This document shows positions 1 through 12,000 of a stretch of DNA of 64,000 bases, one piece after another. Position numbers and translations under genes: made by a program. This stretch comes from Epiperipatus broadwayi. Lineage: Eukaryota > Onychophora > Udeonychophora > Euonychophora > Peripatidae. Where the stretch lies: positions 6,941,845 through 7,005,844 of the forward strand of contig JAQFVV010000027.1 in the NCBI GenBank assembly GCA_028023455.1, in the 5' to 3' direction. Under the pieces are notes generated by a model that worked only from the letters and a program-made list of their open reading frames with translations, ran no database searches and was not told where the DNA came from. The first letter of the stretch is position 1. Each line of letters starts with the position of its first letter.

Positions 1-831
1 AAGGTACTTTAGTGACTACTGTAAATTAAAACCCCATCTAATTTTTACTTCTACTTAGTTGATTATATTTCCCCAACTTATGCTAATAATTTTTATTAGT
101 TCTTCATTACATTAGAGATTATTCACTTATGCTGTTTTAAAAATGTGTGCTGTAATTGGGCTTTAAAAAAAGATTAAATCTTAATTGTAGAACCTTATGG
201 ACTTAATGAAAGGGTTTGTGTGCTAAAAAGTTAATTATCTTTTGAACAAGTAAGTGAAGGGAAAATGTCTGAATGATTATTTATTTTTTGATTATTGCTA
301 CATAAATATTTAATAAAAGATTGAAATTAATACTTACTGTACTGTTAAGACCTAATATATATATATATATTGAATAAGAGCTGAGAGGAAATAAATCTGA
401 TCAATAAATATTTTTTCTATATAAAAATTTTGTATAAATATATTGTTATAAAACATTCTGCATTTTATAGTTATTTTATATAAGTATAGGGGATTTGAAT
501 TCAGAATTTCAAGCACCTTCCATATATCCATACCATCTCATACAACTGATACACATGACAACACACATGTAGAAAAGATAAACAATCACCAAGATACGTC
601 TTTCGTGCTAAACCACCAGTAATTATCAGTTGGCCCAGATTATCATCTCCCACACACATATATATAATTAAGCTCCAGGTTTGTGAAGAATGCCTGGTTT
701 TCAAATATTTAGTTATTTTATATATAAAAGTAGGGGTGATTTATGAGAATGGGATAAGAGATATATTTTTTAACCATTGCATCATGCTCATTTAAAAAAA
801 AACTGTTAATGCAAGATGGATGATATTTCTT
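1..831. other. intergenic, AT-rich, with decayed repeat pieces
   Basis: No gene is visible. Positions 85-130 and 585-668 resemble parts of the repeat cluster at 47781-49415; the shared word at 585-668 is CAGTTGGCCCAGAT. A short TA run sits near 357-371. The small reading frame on the minus strand (501-704) lies over this repeat and has no protein-like character. Confidence 0.5.
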
Positions 832-1030
832 TAATGTAATTTTCATTACACTACTCTCATGCAAGATAGGGACTGGTTTCTATCTACATTTAACACCTTG
901 TGAAGGACTGTAATTATGAACTTATTACCAAAGACATGAAAAAGATGTTTACAATTATACCCCTCCACAAAGTGGTAAAAGTAGATAGAAACCAGTCCCT
1001 ACTTTGTGTGAAAGTGGTGAATGACTAATA
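832..1030. repeat. family C foldback repeat
   Basis: The left arm (about 850-925) contains AGGGACTGGTTTCTATCTAC. The right arm (about 950-1018) contains its reverse complement, GTAGATAGAAACCAGTCCCT. The two arms flank a short centre, so the element can fold into a long hairpin. The same sequence recurs at 20736-20790 and several times in 47781-49415. No coding capacity. A non-autonomous foldback or MITE-like repeat is the best description; the superfamily is unknown. Confidence 0.75.
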
Positions 1031-1289
1031 AAAATTGTTAATGCAAGATGTTTTTGAAATCAAGACTACTAGATTAACTGTACATATTTCTATATTTTTT
1101 ACATAATCAAAAAGTAGTATTAAATAAATGTTTCCAAACTTCACTCCCCATATCTTTTTTGTTGTTGTTTTTTTTAAAAAGTTTTAATTTACTATATATT
1201 GTACCAAGTTTTTGTCAGGGGGAAAAAACGAAACAAAAACAGTGACTACATCATTTAGGTTTAATAATTTCTGGGTATTTACTTATACA

Positions 1290-2655
1290 TAGCTTTACCC
1301 TTATTTATGAAATTAATTGCATGTCTCTCATTTAAAATGCTTTACAATTCCAAAGATGTAATGGAATTATTATTGATGTTTTTAAAAACAACTGTTGGCA
1401 GAATTATATATCAAATATCTAAATGATAAAGATATACATTGGAAGAAGGCAGTAGTGATTTTGATATTTAAAAAAGTGATAAAGAAGATATGAGAAATTA
1501 CAGACATACCATTTTTCTATCAATTCTATATAAAATTTTTACCAAGGTAATTACAACTCAGTATAACTAACTCTGATTTTAAATTAACCAAAAAAAAAAA
1601 AAAAACAACAACAACTGGATTTAGAAGTGTTTTTAATACTGTGGATAACATCTAGATATTGAGCAAGTTATAGAAAAGATCAGTGATTATAAATCGTTAT
1701 TTTTTGGATTTATAGATTATGAAAAGGAATTTAATTTTATAAAACTTAGCATTTTCAAGATGTTTAAAGATATAAGATATTGTCTCATTCCCAATAATAT
1801 TTATCAAAATGCAATAATAGTGATTAGATTACTTGGTGATTTCTAAGATTAACATTGGTAAAGATATGTGATAGGATGATTCCTTATTTCGAAAACTTTC
1901 TATAGCAGTTTTACAAAAAGTATTTTATGAATTAAAACAGGAAGCTAAGGAGATGTTAGACTTTATAGTTATTGTGAATTGTTCTACAAATAATGCTTCA
2001 TATCTTCAGAAAATATTGCTCAAGTTATCAGATGAAAGTAAGAAAGGAGAAGGCAAATAAATGCTAAATAAAAAAGATTTAATTAGTAATAAATGGTTTT
2101 TTTTCCAGAAAAAGAAAATTAAGATTGATAATGATGAATTAGAAATTAACAACTAGAAATGTTTTAGTCAGATTATTAATACAGATACAACTTAATATTA
2201 AAAGAAAATATGCCTATATGTTTGAAAAGGAAGGTTTTTAATAGATATATGGATCTGAAGCTTGTTCACAGTTACAAAAGAGTAATACATAGACCAGTCT
2301 ATTTAACAAAATATGGATAGGTATATGTTGGTAGTAATAAAAAGGGATCAAAGATTAAATACTTCAAGGAGAGAAAGACAAATATCATTGCCATCATTGA
2401 AAGAAGTAAGGTGTTGAAATGGATCTGGGTTGGACATATTACCAGAAGAGATGGCAGTAGATGAACAGTTGATGTTTTAAACTGAATCCCAAGAAAAAGT
2501 AAAAGAGACTACATGTGAGATGGACAGCTAAAATAAGAAAGTTTGTTGATGTGATATGGAAGAGAAGCTATGGATAGGAGAAATTAGAGTAAATTTGGGA
2601 GAGATTTTGATCTTATAGTAGTTTTGATAATAATTGAAAGTGTTGATGATAATGA
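1290..2655 (+). pseudogene. decayed RTE-clade LINE with inverted 5' end
   Basis: Broken translation on the plus strand matches the better RTE copy at 4036-7300. It starts at GIIIDV (about 1363), passes LYIKYLNDKD, then GFIDYEKEF (about 1705-1735), then WVGHITRRDG (about 2425-2460), and ends near a GATGATAA tail at about 2641-2652. Stops and frameshifts are numerous. Positions about 1290-1362 match the same LINE in antisense: GCATGTCTCTCATTTAAAAT aligns with plus-strand 5515-5545, inside the minus-strand copy. The 5' segment is therefore inverted relative to the rest, as expected from twin priming during target-primed reverse transcription. Long dead. Confidence 0.82.
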
Positions 2656-3572
2656 GTTATATATAATTTTTTATTTTAAAATATATATGTATATTTATTT
2701 ACTGCACTATATTATTATTTTATATATGTGTTTCAAAATTAAATAAACTGTGTTGCTTAATTTATGCTGAAATAGTAAAATTAAAAGACTGCTCGTAGTT
2801 TTATTTCTTTAGTAAAATTTGATATTCTACCTATATATTGAAAATTTTATGATTGTCAGGAATCCGTATTGGTGAAATTTTTTTTTTCTACAATGTTTTT
2901 TTAAATATTTTGTAATGGTATCCAGTATTGTTAAATGATAATTCAGAATGATCAAATGCTATTGTATGGTTGTAGTACCCACTTCAATTAATGACATAAC
3001 ATCCTGATTAAATTTCATAAATCTGAATTCTAAGTGTAAAGATAGGTTTTACTTTAATTAATACCCTAAGACCATAAAGATAGCTACTTTTAAACATCTC
3101 AAAATCTTCTATCAGTTGTGAATATATAAATATTTCAAGTTTTGCATTGTCTTCATTTATTGTTAATAGTTTTTTTTTTCTGTTAATCGATTATATTTGC
3201 GGAATTACCTTATTAATTTTGCACCTTATTAATTTTGCAGTTTTTGAAACGTAAGAATTATTATTGGGATGTTTATATAACAAGTCTCATTTAGTTGAAT
3301 TCAAATATAATTATTTTTGTGTATCAACTTGTGTTAACAGTTTTAAGTTTCTATAAGCATGTACAGGCAAATTAATTGTTAGAGTTTAAAAGTGAATTTT
3401 AACCCCCCCCCCCGAGTAACACTAAATCACATGGGCATAAAATCTAATGTTTCTAAAGGAGGAATACGATTTTTTCATTTAAGTTGAATAAACATCTTCT
3501 TGTGTGTGTGTGTAATGTTCAGTATTGAGTAACAAAAGAATAAAAATGTTTAATAGTTTTTTTGTTTTTTTC
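2656..3572. other. no gene seen
   Basis: AT-rich non-coding sequence with a short C homopolymer (about 3403-3413) and a TGTG microsatellite (about 3502-3512). I see no open frame or known repeat. Confidence 0.5.
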
Positions 3573-3671
3573 TCATGTGTCGTAGCATCAGCTGGGAAGC
3601 GAATCCGCTAACCCGGGACAACTGCTTGTAAAGCAGGTGTTGCTGACCTCTCGACCACCAATGCTTGACAA
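3573..3671 (-). repeat. tRNA-like repeat, copy 1
   Basis: Read on the minus strand, this segment has an A-box-like TGGTGGTCGAGAGG, a hairpin CTGC-TTTACAA-GCAG in the anticodon-arm position, and a B-box-like GCGGATTCGCTTCCC. The ends can pair (AGCAT with ATGCT, GTC with GAC). The layout recalls a class II (Ser/Leu-type) tRNA. The same roughly 95-bp sequence occurs at 48691-48785 in the opposite orientation, so it is an interspersed repeat. A tRNA-derived SINE head or a tRNA pseudogene family is the best guess; it is unlikely to be a working tRNA. Confidence 0.6.
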
Positions 3672-4035
3672 ATGTTTAAAAGTTAAAGGAGGAAAGAAGT
3701 TATATTGCAGTTTGATAATGATAGATTTAAGGAAGATGCTAGTAAAAAGTTTTGTTTGGAATTTAAGTCACTCTTGCAGTTTAGTGCGATGTTACTGTGG
3801 CAAATTCAGAGAATTAAAGGTTCTCTATCAATTCTCAATTTAGACCGTTGAGAGGAATGTTAAAATTACTCTCTGTTATTTATAAAGCACAGTGGTACGA
3901 TAGATATACACTCACTTCCAGTACTTAAATGACTAAACTTCTTAGGCAACTAACCGTTTGATTGTTTTTTTTTTTAAATCAAGCTAAGATTTGGACAATT
4001 AAGAAAAGGTTATATACAAAATTAGAATCTTCCAG
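3672..4035. other. no gene seen
   Basis: Between the tRNA-like repeat and the RTE 3' end. A short open frame at 3637-3843 begins inside the tRNA-like repeat and shows no protein-like features. The first 40 bases may be an extension of that repeat, because a T-rich CTCCTTT segment flanks both copies. Confidence 0.45.
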
Positions 4036-4048
4036 ATCATCATCATCA

Positions 4049-6136
4049 TCAACCATTATCAATCCACTGCAGGATGTAGGTCTCTCCAAGTTTAATCCAT
4101 CTTCTCCGATCTTTAGCTTCTCTTCTCCACAACACTCCTGCACATTTTCTTATTTCATCCATCCATCTCACATGTGGTCTCTTTCTGGGTCTTTTACAAT
4201 CTCTTGGAATCCAGTTTAAAATTTCAATTGTCCATCTATTATCATCTCTTCTAGCAATATGTCCAGCCCAACTCCATTTCAATCTTTTAATTTTTTCAAT
4301 AAGGTCAGTAACACCTGTTTGTTGTCTTACCCATACATTGCGTTTTCGATCTCTTCTTGTTACTCCCAACATACATCTCTCCATACTCCTTTGAGTGGTC
4401 TGAAGTCTCTGTATTGCTCTTCTATTAAGTGTCCAAGTCTCAGATCCATAAGTAAGAACTGCTAAAACACATTTGTTAAAAACCATCCTTTTCAAACACA
4501 TAGGCATATTTCCTTTTAGTATCAAGTTATTTCTACCAAAAGCACTCCAACCAAGTTTAATTCTATGATTAATTTCCTCCATTATGTTTCCATCTGTATT
4601 AATAATCTGACCAAGGTATTTGTAACTGTTAACTTCTTCTAATTCTTCATAATCAATCTTTATTTTCATATTTTGAGCAAATCGATTAAACATTACTTTA
4701 GTCTTTTTAACATTTATCTTTAGTCCTACTTTTCTACTTTCATCTGCTAACTCCTGCAACATTTCCTGCAGCTCTGAAGCATTATTTGCAAAAACAACTA
4801 CATCATCTGCGAAATCTAAATGACTTAAATACTCTCCATTTACTTTCACTCCTTTAGTGTCCCATTTTAATCCACAAAATACTTCTTGCAGCACTGCTGT
4901 AAAGAGTTTTGGAGATATGGAGTCACCTTGTCTTACACCTTTCTCAATGTTGATTTTTCCAGTATCATTATGTAATCTAATTGTTGCTGTTGCATTTTTA
5001 TAAATATTCTTTAAAATATGACAATATCCTGGATCTATACCTTGATGATCCAATGCTTTAATCACTGAAGAAATGTGTATAGAATCGAATGCCTTTTCAT
5101 AATCTACAAATCCAAAACATAATGACAACTCATATTCGTTTGTCCTTTCTATGACTTCTCTCAATACCTGGATATGATCTATTGTACTAAAACCACTTTT
5201 AAATCCAGCTTGTTCTATAGGTTGGTGGAAATCCAAAGTTCTCTGTAGACGAGTTGTAATTATCTTGGTAAAATTTTTATATAAAACTGATAAAAGGCTG
5301 ATAGGTCTGTAATTTCTAATATCTTCTTTATCACCTTTTTTAAATATTAATATTATTACTGCATTCTTCCAATCTTCCGGTACATCTTTATCATTTAGAC
5401 ATTTGATATATAACTTTGCTAAAATTGTTTCTATTTCTTCACCTGCTTCTTTTAATACATCAATTATAATTCCATCATTTCCTGGAGCCTTTCCTTTCTT
5501 CATACACTTAATTGCATGTCTCACTTCTTCATTTAAAATTCTGGGCAATTCGGAAGATGTAATAGATATAGGAGGTACTTGTTCTTTATTACTATATAAT
5601 TCTTGATAAAAATCTTCTACCAATTTCATAATGTCATCTCTCTTTTTAGTAATAATTCCATCTTTTTTTCTTATTGCAGATAGAAATTTCCTACCAATAC
5701 CAATATGTTGTTTAACATTCTTAAGACTTTTATTTTCTTCTACAGCTTTCCTTGCTATTTCACAGTTATACTTTCTTATATCATTTTCAACTCTTTTCCG
5801 TACCATTTTACAAAATTCGAGATATTCAATTCTTTTTAATACATCATTTTTGTATATCTTCATATTCCTTCTTTTCTTCATAAATTCTCTAGTCTCAGTA
5901 GAAATTTTATTAGTCAATTGCTGCTTTTTTCTACCAGCTATGTTTGTTGCAGTTTTTAAAAGTGTATCAGTTATTTTCATATTAATTTCATTCAAATCTG
6001 AATCATGTTCAAAATCTCCTAACACTTGAAACCTATTTGTAAGTTCTAATTTAAATTCATTAGAATGTTTCTGAAGATTAGGAATATCAACTGTAAATAT
6101 TGTTTTTCTTAATAATTTTTGTCTCTCTAGTTTCAC
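4049..6136 (-). CDS. RTE reverse transcriptase (3' part of the single ORF)
   Basis: A 695-codon open frame. It is the C-terminal part of the LINE polyprotein, which copies its own RNA at a nicked target. Visible motifs: GKAPGNDG (residues 215-222), NYRPISLLS (275-283), DYEKAFDSI (345-353), RQGDSISPKLF (402-412) and the catalytic box FADDVVVF (442-449). Next come a thumb-like KYLGQIINTDG segment (507-517), LTYGSETWTL (561-570), and a basic C-terminal region with WAGHIARR (623-630). The apparent start is only where the frame reopens after the frameshift. The true ORF begins in the endonuclease, and the conserved SDH of the endonuclease (GSDHRLV) lies just upstream in this same frame. All RT catalytic residues look intact. 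Confidence 0.93.
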   Translation of the reverse strand: MKLERQKLLRKTIFTVDIPNLQKHSNEFKLELTNRFQVLGDFEHDSDLNEINMKITDTLLKTATNIAGRKKQQLTNKISTETREFMKKRRNMKIYKNDVLKRIEYLEFCKMVRKRVENDIRKYNCEIARKAVEENKSLKNVKQHIGIGRKFLSAIRKKDGIITKKRDDIMKLVEDFYQELYSNKEQVPPISITSSELPRILNEEVRHAIKCMKKGKAPGNDGIIIDVLKEAGEEIETILAKLYIKCLNDKDVPEDWKNAVIILIFKKGDKEDIRNYRPISLLSVLYKNFTKIITTRLQRTLDFHQPIEQAGFKSGFSTIDHIQVLREVIERTNEYELSLCFGFVDYEKAFDSIHISSVIKALDHQGIDPGYCHILKNIYKNATATIRLHNDTGKINIEKGVRQGDSISPKLFTAVLQEVFCGLKWDTKGVKVNGEYLSHLDFADDVVVFANNASELQEMLQELADESRKVGLKINVKKTKVMFNRFAQNMKIKIDYEELEEVNSYKYLGQIINTDGNIMEEINHRIKLGWSAFGRNNLILKGNMPMCLKRMVFNKCVLAVLTYGSETWTLNRRAIQRLQTTQRSMERCMLGVTRRDRKRNVWVRQQTGVTDLIEKIKRLKWSWAGHIARRDDNRWTIEILNWIPRDCKRPRKRPHVRWMDEIRKCAGVLWRREAKDRRRWIKLGETYILQWIDNG

Positions 6137-6177
6137 ATTAACACGTATCTTACACCTTACTAATCGATGATCACTTC

Positions 6178-6870
6178 CTGTGTTAAATTTATAAGGACAT
6201 TACAATCTTGAAATATGTATTTTCTGTTAGTCAAAATATAATCCAATTCTGCTGTACCTTCATTTGGATGCTTTCATGTCCATTTCCTTTTAACATTTTT
6301 CTCAAAAAATGAATTCATAATATAAAGTTTTTCTTTTTCTGCAAACTCCACAAGTCTATGTCCTCTCTCATTTCTATTACCATAACCAAAATTACCTACA
6401 GCAATTTCATCTTTCATTTGTCTACCAATTCTAGCATTAAAGTCTCCCATAACAATTTTAAAATGTTGTTTACTCTGATCCAAAGCCTTTTGTACATCCA
6501 TATAAAAATCTTCTACTACTTCATTACTATGAGAACTTGTTGGGGCATAAACTAATCTTGCCACTCTGTCCGATACACCATCAATCTCCACAATATTTTT
6601 CTTCCACTTTTTATTTATAATGAATCCTACTCCACTTGTATTTCCAATATGTGTGCCTTTATAATAGAGTATATGTCCACTTTTTAAATCAATTGTTTCT
6701 TCTCCTTTTCTTCTAACTTCACAAAGTCCAATAATATACCATTTAATATAAGACAGTTCTTCTAATTCTTGCAATCTTCCTTCACTTGAAAGTGATCTGC
6801 AGTTGGAAGTACCTAAATAAAAAGTCGTCATCAAATGGCAGCCTGGGTCCGCAATCGGGATTCTTAGCAC
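6178..6870 (-). pseudogene. RTE APE-type endonuclease, broken
   Basis: The N-terminal half of the RTE ORF, which nicks target DNA. A 198-residue open stretch (6274-6870) shows LGTSNCRSL (family form GTWNVRTL), the catalytic-Glu segment IGLCEVRRKGEE, GVGFIINKKW, and VMGDFNARIG with the Asp/Asn pair. It ends at a TGA that replaces a Trp codon. Past the stop the same frame continues (HPNEGTAELDYIL) to about 6200, where a one-base indel moves the essential GSDHRLV block into the RT frame. These two lesions make the copy inactive unless suppressed. Confidence 0.88.
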
Positions 6871-7300
6871 CCTCCGCCTTCAGCCACCAACCGCTGCCTT
6901 GGTTGGTGACTTTACAGCCTCCTGGGAATAAGGGCCATGCTTTATTTTTGTCTGTCATAATTGTATATATGTATTGGAAAAATATTTATCATTTACACAA
7001 ACATTCATTCTGCCTTATCAGGCACTGAGAAGAAAGACCATGGTGTTTCTTGATCTTAAACTCAGAGGTAAAAAGCCAATAAACTCACCACGCTGGCTAA
7101 TGCGTGTTGGTGAGCAGCTCATCCATGTTCGTATATTATATGAATAATCACATAGTAATAACAGCTGCAACGACAAGAACGTATGGAGTGGACATTAGGA
7201 ATTTGCCCTGCTCGGTTCCTTTAAGGCCTCCAAGAGGAATCAAAGGGTCTCCTTTCAGTTAATAGCAAACTCCTTTCTGCAGCCATCTTCCAGATACTAT

Positions 7301-8848
7301 AAGGTAATTTATTAAAGAAAAATATTAATTGAGCATACATAGAAATAGAATTATGAAAGATTTATAGAAGTCTGTGAAAGTTAGAAAGAAATGAATCGAT
7401 AAGCTAAAAGAAGGAGTTAGATGTGAATGTTGAAAGTTTGCAGTAAAAAATCATGAGGGCTTGGAAAAAGTAGTTTTAATACATATAATTTTTTCTTTTG
7501 GCAAGTGATATAAAAGGTGAAACTAAATGAAAATATAAATAGATATTGAAGATTGATGTTATTAGAAATAAAACAATCTTTAAATAAGCCTTGGAAGGTA
7601 AAGATATCTCCGATGAAGAAAAAGTCTGCCGTTTGCCAGGTGGAGATTTGGGTGTTTTTTATAGTTTCATTCTAAAGATAATTATAATTAGATACTATTT
7701 ACTAATTAATATTGGGTGCTTAACTGGGCTATTGTGGTTTGGCTATCGAAAAGAAAAATCCTAAACTTGATTGGTTACTAGTAAAATAAGTTCCCCTTTC
7801 TGGATTCGAATCCATTACCATATTTGTGAGACAGGCCTAGAATGCTTTTGTAATGCATCTATTATGAAAATATTTAATTCAGCATTTCTTTCTTTTCTCC
7901 GGGTCTTTCACTATTAGGTCCTACATACTAAGTTGTCTCAATATATGTTGAGTAATCTGGGTAACAAACAACTTTTATGACATTCTTAAAGTACTTTAGG
8001 CAAAAATTAATGCAATGAAAAAATAAATAATCGTCATTATTAATTAATGTTATTCTAACCACTTCGTGTATACATAATTTAATATTGATAAATAATTTAT
8101 TCCGTCATTCGTCCTCTATATATTATAAGATATCATCTGATTCCCCCCCCCCCCCCCATCTATTTTTTATTTCGATTGTTTTGCTTTTGATAGATAACCT
8201 ACTTTAAAGCCCCATCTACATGAACTCATCGTGAGAGGGAACAAAAATTAGTTTGATTAGAAAAGTTCATTGGATCATCGAGATAGGTAGAAGCTCCTCC
8301 CAAGAGGTGGAGTATCGAAGCCAAAAATAAAACTTAACTAATAATTGACAACTTTGAATCTCATTAATATTTTTATTATTCTTTTTTTTTTTTTAATTCT
8401 TTAAAATATATCTAATTTGTCAGCCTGCTATATAATCAACACCCACGAATGATTTCAAAAGTTTGACATTGCTCCTCCCTACAACGCAATCTCTTTAATA
8501 ATCGTTGCCGCCCACATTGATCAACTTAGAAAACAGTAAAGTTTTAGAAAATATTCCAGTTGTTGGCCTGCCTTTGTTGTGGATACTTGATGATCTATAT
8601 TCTAGGATTTTGTCAAATACAGCTTTTTCATAGGAGTGAACAGTTTTACTGAGTTGAAACGGAAGAAAGTATTAACTGGGTAATTTGAAGATAGGTGTGT
8701 GTTTTTATATATAAACAATATATATTTTAGATTTTTGTAGCTTAGATACATTTTTTCCATCCATGGAAACCTTGCTTACGTACATTCTATTAAACTGGAA
8801 TATTGGTTTTCTTTTTCAGTTTTTTTAATTTGAACCTCCATTTTGGGT
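7301..8848. other. upstream region of the IP6K gene; no coding exon seen
   Basis: AT-rich, with a run of about 16 C at 8143-8158. A pyrimidine tract ending in CAG (8817-8819) looks like a splice acceptor just before the first coding exon. This suggests one or more non-coding 5' exons further upstream, which I could not locate. The 5' UTR part of the first coding exon would be 8820-8848. Confidence 0.5.
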
Positions 8849-9089
8849 ATGCAACAGGATAGATTGGATGCTTATTACTACAGTGATCTCTATTGCCGTG
8901 GCATGGAGGATGAGTTGGACTATTTGGAAGAAGAAATAGCTCTTAAGCCGTTTGCCCACCAGGTGGGAGGACATTCAAGTGTTATGCTGCTAAACGAATG
9001 GACTATTTGCAAACCGCTAATCAATAGGGAAAAAAGGTTCTACGAAAGTATTCCAAGAGAAATTGAACAGTTTACACCCCAATATAAAG
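8849..9089 (+). CDS. IP6K: IP6K coding exon 1
   Basis: Encodes residues 1-80 plus the first base of codon 81 and ends at donor GTAAGA (phase 1). It holds the acidic [10 protein letters not shown] stretch and the conserved [13 protein letters not shown] and CKPL blocks of the family. An acceptor-like pyrimidine-CAG ends at 8819, so the exon probably starts at 8820 with 29 nt of 5' UTR. Confidence 0.95.
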
Positions 9090-12000
9090 GTAAGAGACAT
9101 CGAATTGTGGATATATATATAAAGTTATTTTAATTATTTATTAAATGACTCACGCCCATACACACTTTGTGAAATAATAATTATTTATTTAAAAAAAAAA
9201 TTAAAAACTTTTTTTTTTATTATTAAGGTTTATCTAAAGAGTTAAAATACTTTAATTTGTGGCAGAGATTTTTTTTTTAAAAGTAAAAACCAAATCAAAC
9301 AGGGTACTATATATATTTCCAAATCGGGAAATGACTTTTTTCTTTTCCTTTTTTTTTTTAGAAAAAAACATCAAACGTTTTTTGTGAAATTAGTTTAAAG
9401 CTATAAGTAATTTACATTAAGTTTAATTATTATTAAAATTCATATTTTCTGTTTTTTTTTTTTTTGTGGTGTAATCTTTCAAATCAAAATTCTTTCCTCC
9501 TGTACCTACATTTTTTCTCTTAAAAACTTGCATGTACCGTTATTAAAATGAAGCATTTATTGCTCTATTGCTACTAATAATGTTTTTTATATGAATATTT
9601 AGGATGATGAACATGTTTTGGGTGCATCTTGTTACTATGGTATTTATGTAATGATAAGAATAATGCCGTAAAAGCACAGCAGGAATATTGCAGTATATTT
9701 GCTAATTGTGGGTGTGTCTTTTATCACTGTACTTCTCTGACATTGTACCGAATCACATTGCCATTTGAGTTAATAGTAGTTTTTCTCAGATAATTCAAAA
9801 TTTGTAATATTTCCATTATTACTTTGTAATTAGATGAAAGAGATATCATATTACTTGTAAAATACTTGTGTATTAATATCTGTATGAGTTTGCAATAAAG
9901 ATTTTGACAAAACACATTTGAGATTTTTTTTACTTTTTTTATATTATGTATTAGCAAAAGACTCAAGGCCATGCCTAACATATATATATATATTTAAAAA
10001 ATATTAATAATTTGTTGAGTATTTATTTAAAATTTGTACCAAAATCATTTTGCAGTTTCTTATTCAACAGTTCCAGAATCCAAGAGTATTGTGTCTAAAT
10101 GGGGAAACTAATCCTGGAAGTATAATTTACCAAGTATACAATAAAGCCTAGTTACTGAATACAAATTTATACTTTATTATAATATGGCTTCTCATTCTTT
10201 TTTTCTTTTTAAAACTATTTCATTTCATTCACAGTTTTTAAATATTATTGCCTTAGACAGCGTTTTCTTGTACTTATTCTGTGGGTGGAGGGATAATATA
10301 TTATGTAATTTGCAGAGTAAATTGATTGTATTTGTAAATTTATTTAAATACATATTTTATTTTTCTTTCAGGAGTGATAGAGGTTAGTTTTATTCAAAAT
10401 AATGATGGTTTAGTCGGCTTTGTTGCTCATCCTCCTCGGAAACCCACTCGACAGAGACGCAAATCCAATTCTTCTATGTCTAGCGGAGAGAGCTGCAATT
10501 CTGGGTCAGATTCCGATTCAGAGTCTCAGCAGTCTTCTCCCCGGAGAAGCAAACACTGCTTAGACACTTCCAGGTGAGTTGACGTTGTTGTGTTTTGTTA
10601 TTAAACCAGCTTTTGTGAGGTTTGTTGCTTTAATTCCCCTCAGACATTATGTCAGGCGAGACAGAGAATCAGGCATGATGAGAAGATTGGAAAAAAAAAA
10701 AAAAAATGCCATCAAACTTTATCATAGATTTTTTTTAGTGTTCAAGCTGTTCCTTTGCCATGCAGAGCATGCCCCAACAGGCCTGTGTTTGAACACCTGA
10801 TTCTAGAAGTGTTGTTTTTCCATGAGCCAGTAGAGTAAATACTGGGTAAGATTTACTATAGGTGGTATTTTTTTTTATGCTTATTGTATCATCTTCAATT
10901 TTTAATTTTGGACAACATTCTGACCTTTTAACTTCTTTCTTGTGTAGTGTCGCTTTGTCAAGAATGTCTAATTTTGTAAAATATAAATTGTATTTCTAAA
11001 AAATTGTATGAGTCAGAAGGTTTTTATGAATATATATGAAAAGTATATATTGGCAACTATTTATACCTAATATATATGAAAATATTCTGGTTTATATGTA
11101 GTATAAAAATAATTGATTCATAAAATGAGTGCCTATATGTGTGAGAGTTTGTTTAACTATGAATCTTTAATAGTATTATTTTTTAAATTTGTTGTGGTGT
11201 GTGTAACCACCACCCCAGCAGCCTGGCAAGTGTAACACATGCTGTTAACATCTTGCACAACTTAAAAAGAGGAGTGTAGGTGGGTGATTTATATTCTAGG
11301 CATATTGCTTATAAAAAAAAAACAACAATTTAGAATGTTATCGTGTACCTTCAGAAAAATGACAGTTGTGCATTAGTTGAAAGCCTCTTGAATGCCACAT
11401 TCACATGACTTACATTTAATTAGCTAGATAGGTATGAGTCATCCAATTAATTATCCAATATGTAAAAAAAAGTTATTAATGTTTTAAAAACAAAAAAAAA
11501 ACATTCTATTAAAGAAAAATTAATGAAATATAAACATTGTGGTGTTTGTTGTATATAACTATTAAGCATTATTATCAAAGAAGGGCAGTAAGAAATAATA
11601 ATCTGGTAAGGGAATGGTGGATTGTAGCATTTCCATCTAAAATCTCTTGATTACTCTAGTTTATGTTAGATGTTGGCTAGAATAAAATGTAAATAGAATG
11701 AATAACTGAATGCTGAAAGTTACATTATTTTGTTGATATTTCTTTGCTGTTCCGATAATGAATATCATCATTTAAAGTATAGATTTTTTTTGATATATAC
11801 TTGATAAAAAGATTTCAGAAATAAAGGCTGAGTAAACATTTAAAACTATAATCAGCATATAGATAATTCCCAATTGAGTGTCCGATCCTTGCCCAGGCTT
11901 CTTTGTATAATTCATTCACTTGTATTAAATAGTGAGCATAAAGAAGGAATATTTATTTGCCACTTAATATATGCCATAGTGATGATTGATGGATGCTAGG

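Larger units (their letters stand above)
4036..7300 (-). mobile_element. near-intact RTE-clade non-LTR retrotransposon
   Basis: A 3.2-3.3 kb LINE read on the minus strand: about 0.4 kb of 5' leader (about 6871-7300), an APE-type endonuclease, a reverse transcriptase, almost no 3' UTR, and a (GAT)n tail at 4036-4050. A short 3' microsatellite tail and this length are typical of the RTE clade. Only one in-frame stop (TGA at 6274-6276 where TGG is expected) and one frameshift (about 6178-6200) interrupt the single ORF, so insertion is fairly recent. The 5' boundary is uncertain by tens of bases and I could not define a target-site duplication. Confidence 0.88.

Noticed and set aside
955-1015. 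GAAACCAGTC in family C, resembling the 3' half of a hammerhead, with nearby AAGGT/ACCTT pairing
   Set aside because: No CUGANGA box in any of the copies; all have TTAAAAG there, so a hammerhead ancestor is unlikely.
3573-3671. Functional tRNA gene
   Set aside because: Acceptor stem is imperfect, anticodon stem has only four pairs, and the sequence is repeated with decay.
3637-3843. Small plus-strand frame
   Set aside because: It starts within the antisense of the tRNA-like repeat and has no coding signature.
4049-6136. Treating the RTE RT frame as a host gene
   Set aside because: It is flanked by LINE endonuclease and tail sequences and has all LINE RT motifs.
8843-8848. Extending the IP6K start upstream to a TTG in the same frame
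   Set aside because: An ATG follows at 8849 and an in-frame TGA lies at 8831-8833; non-ATG initiation is not needed.
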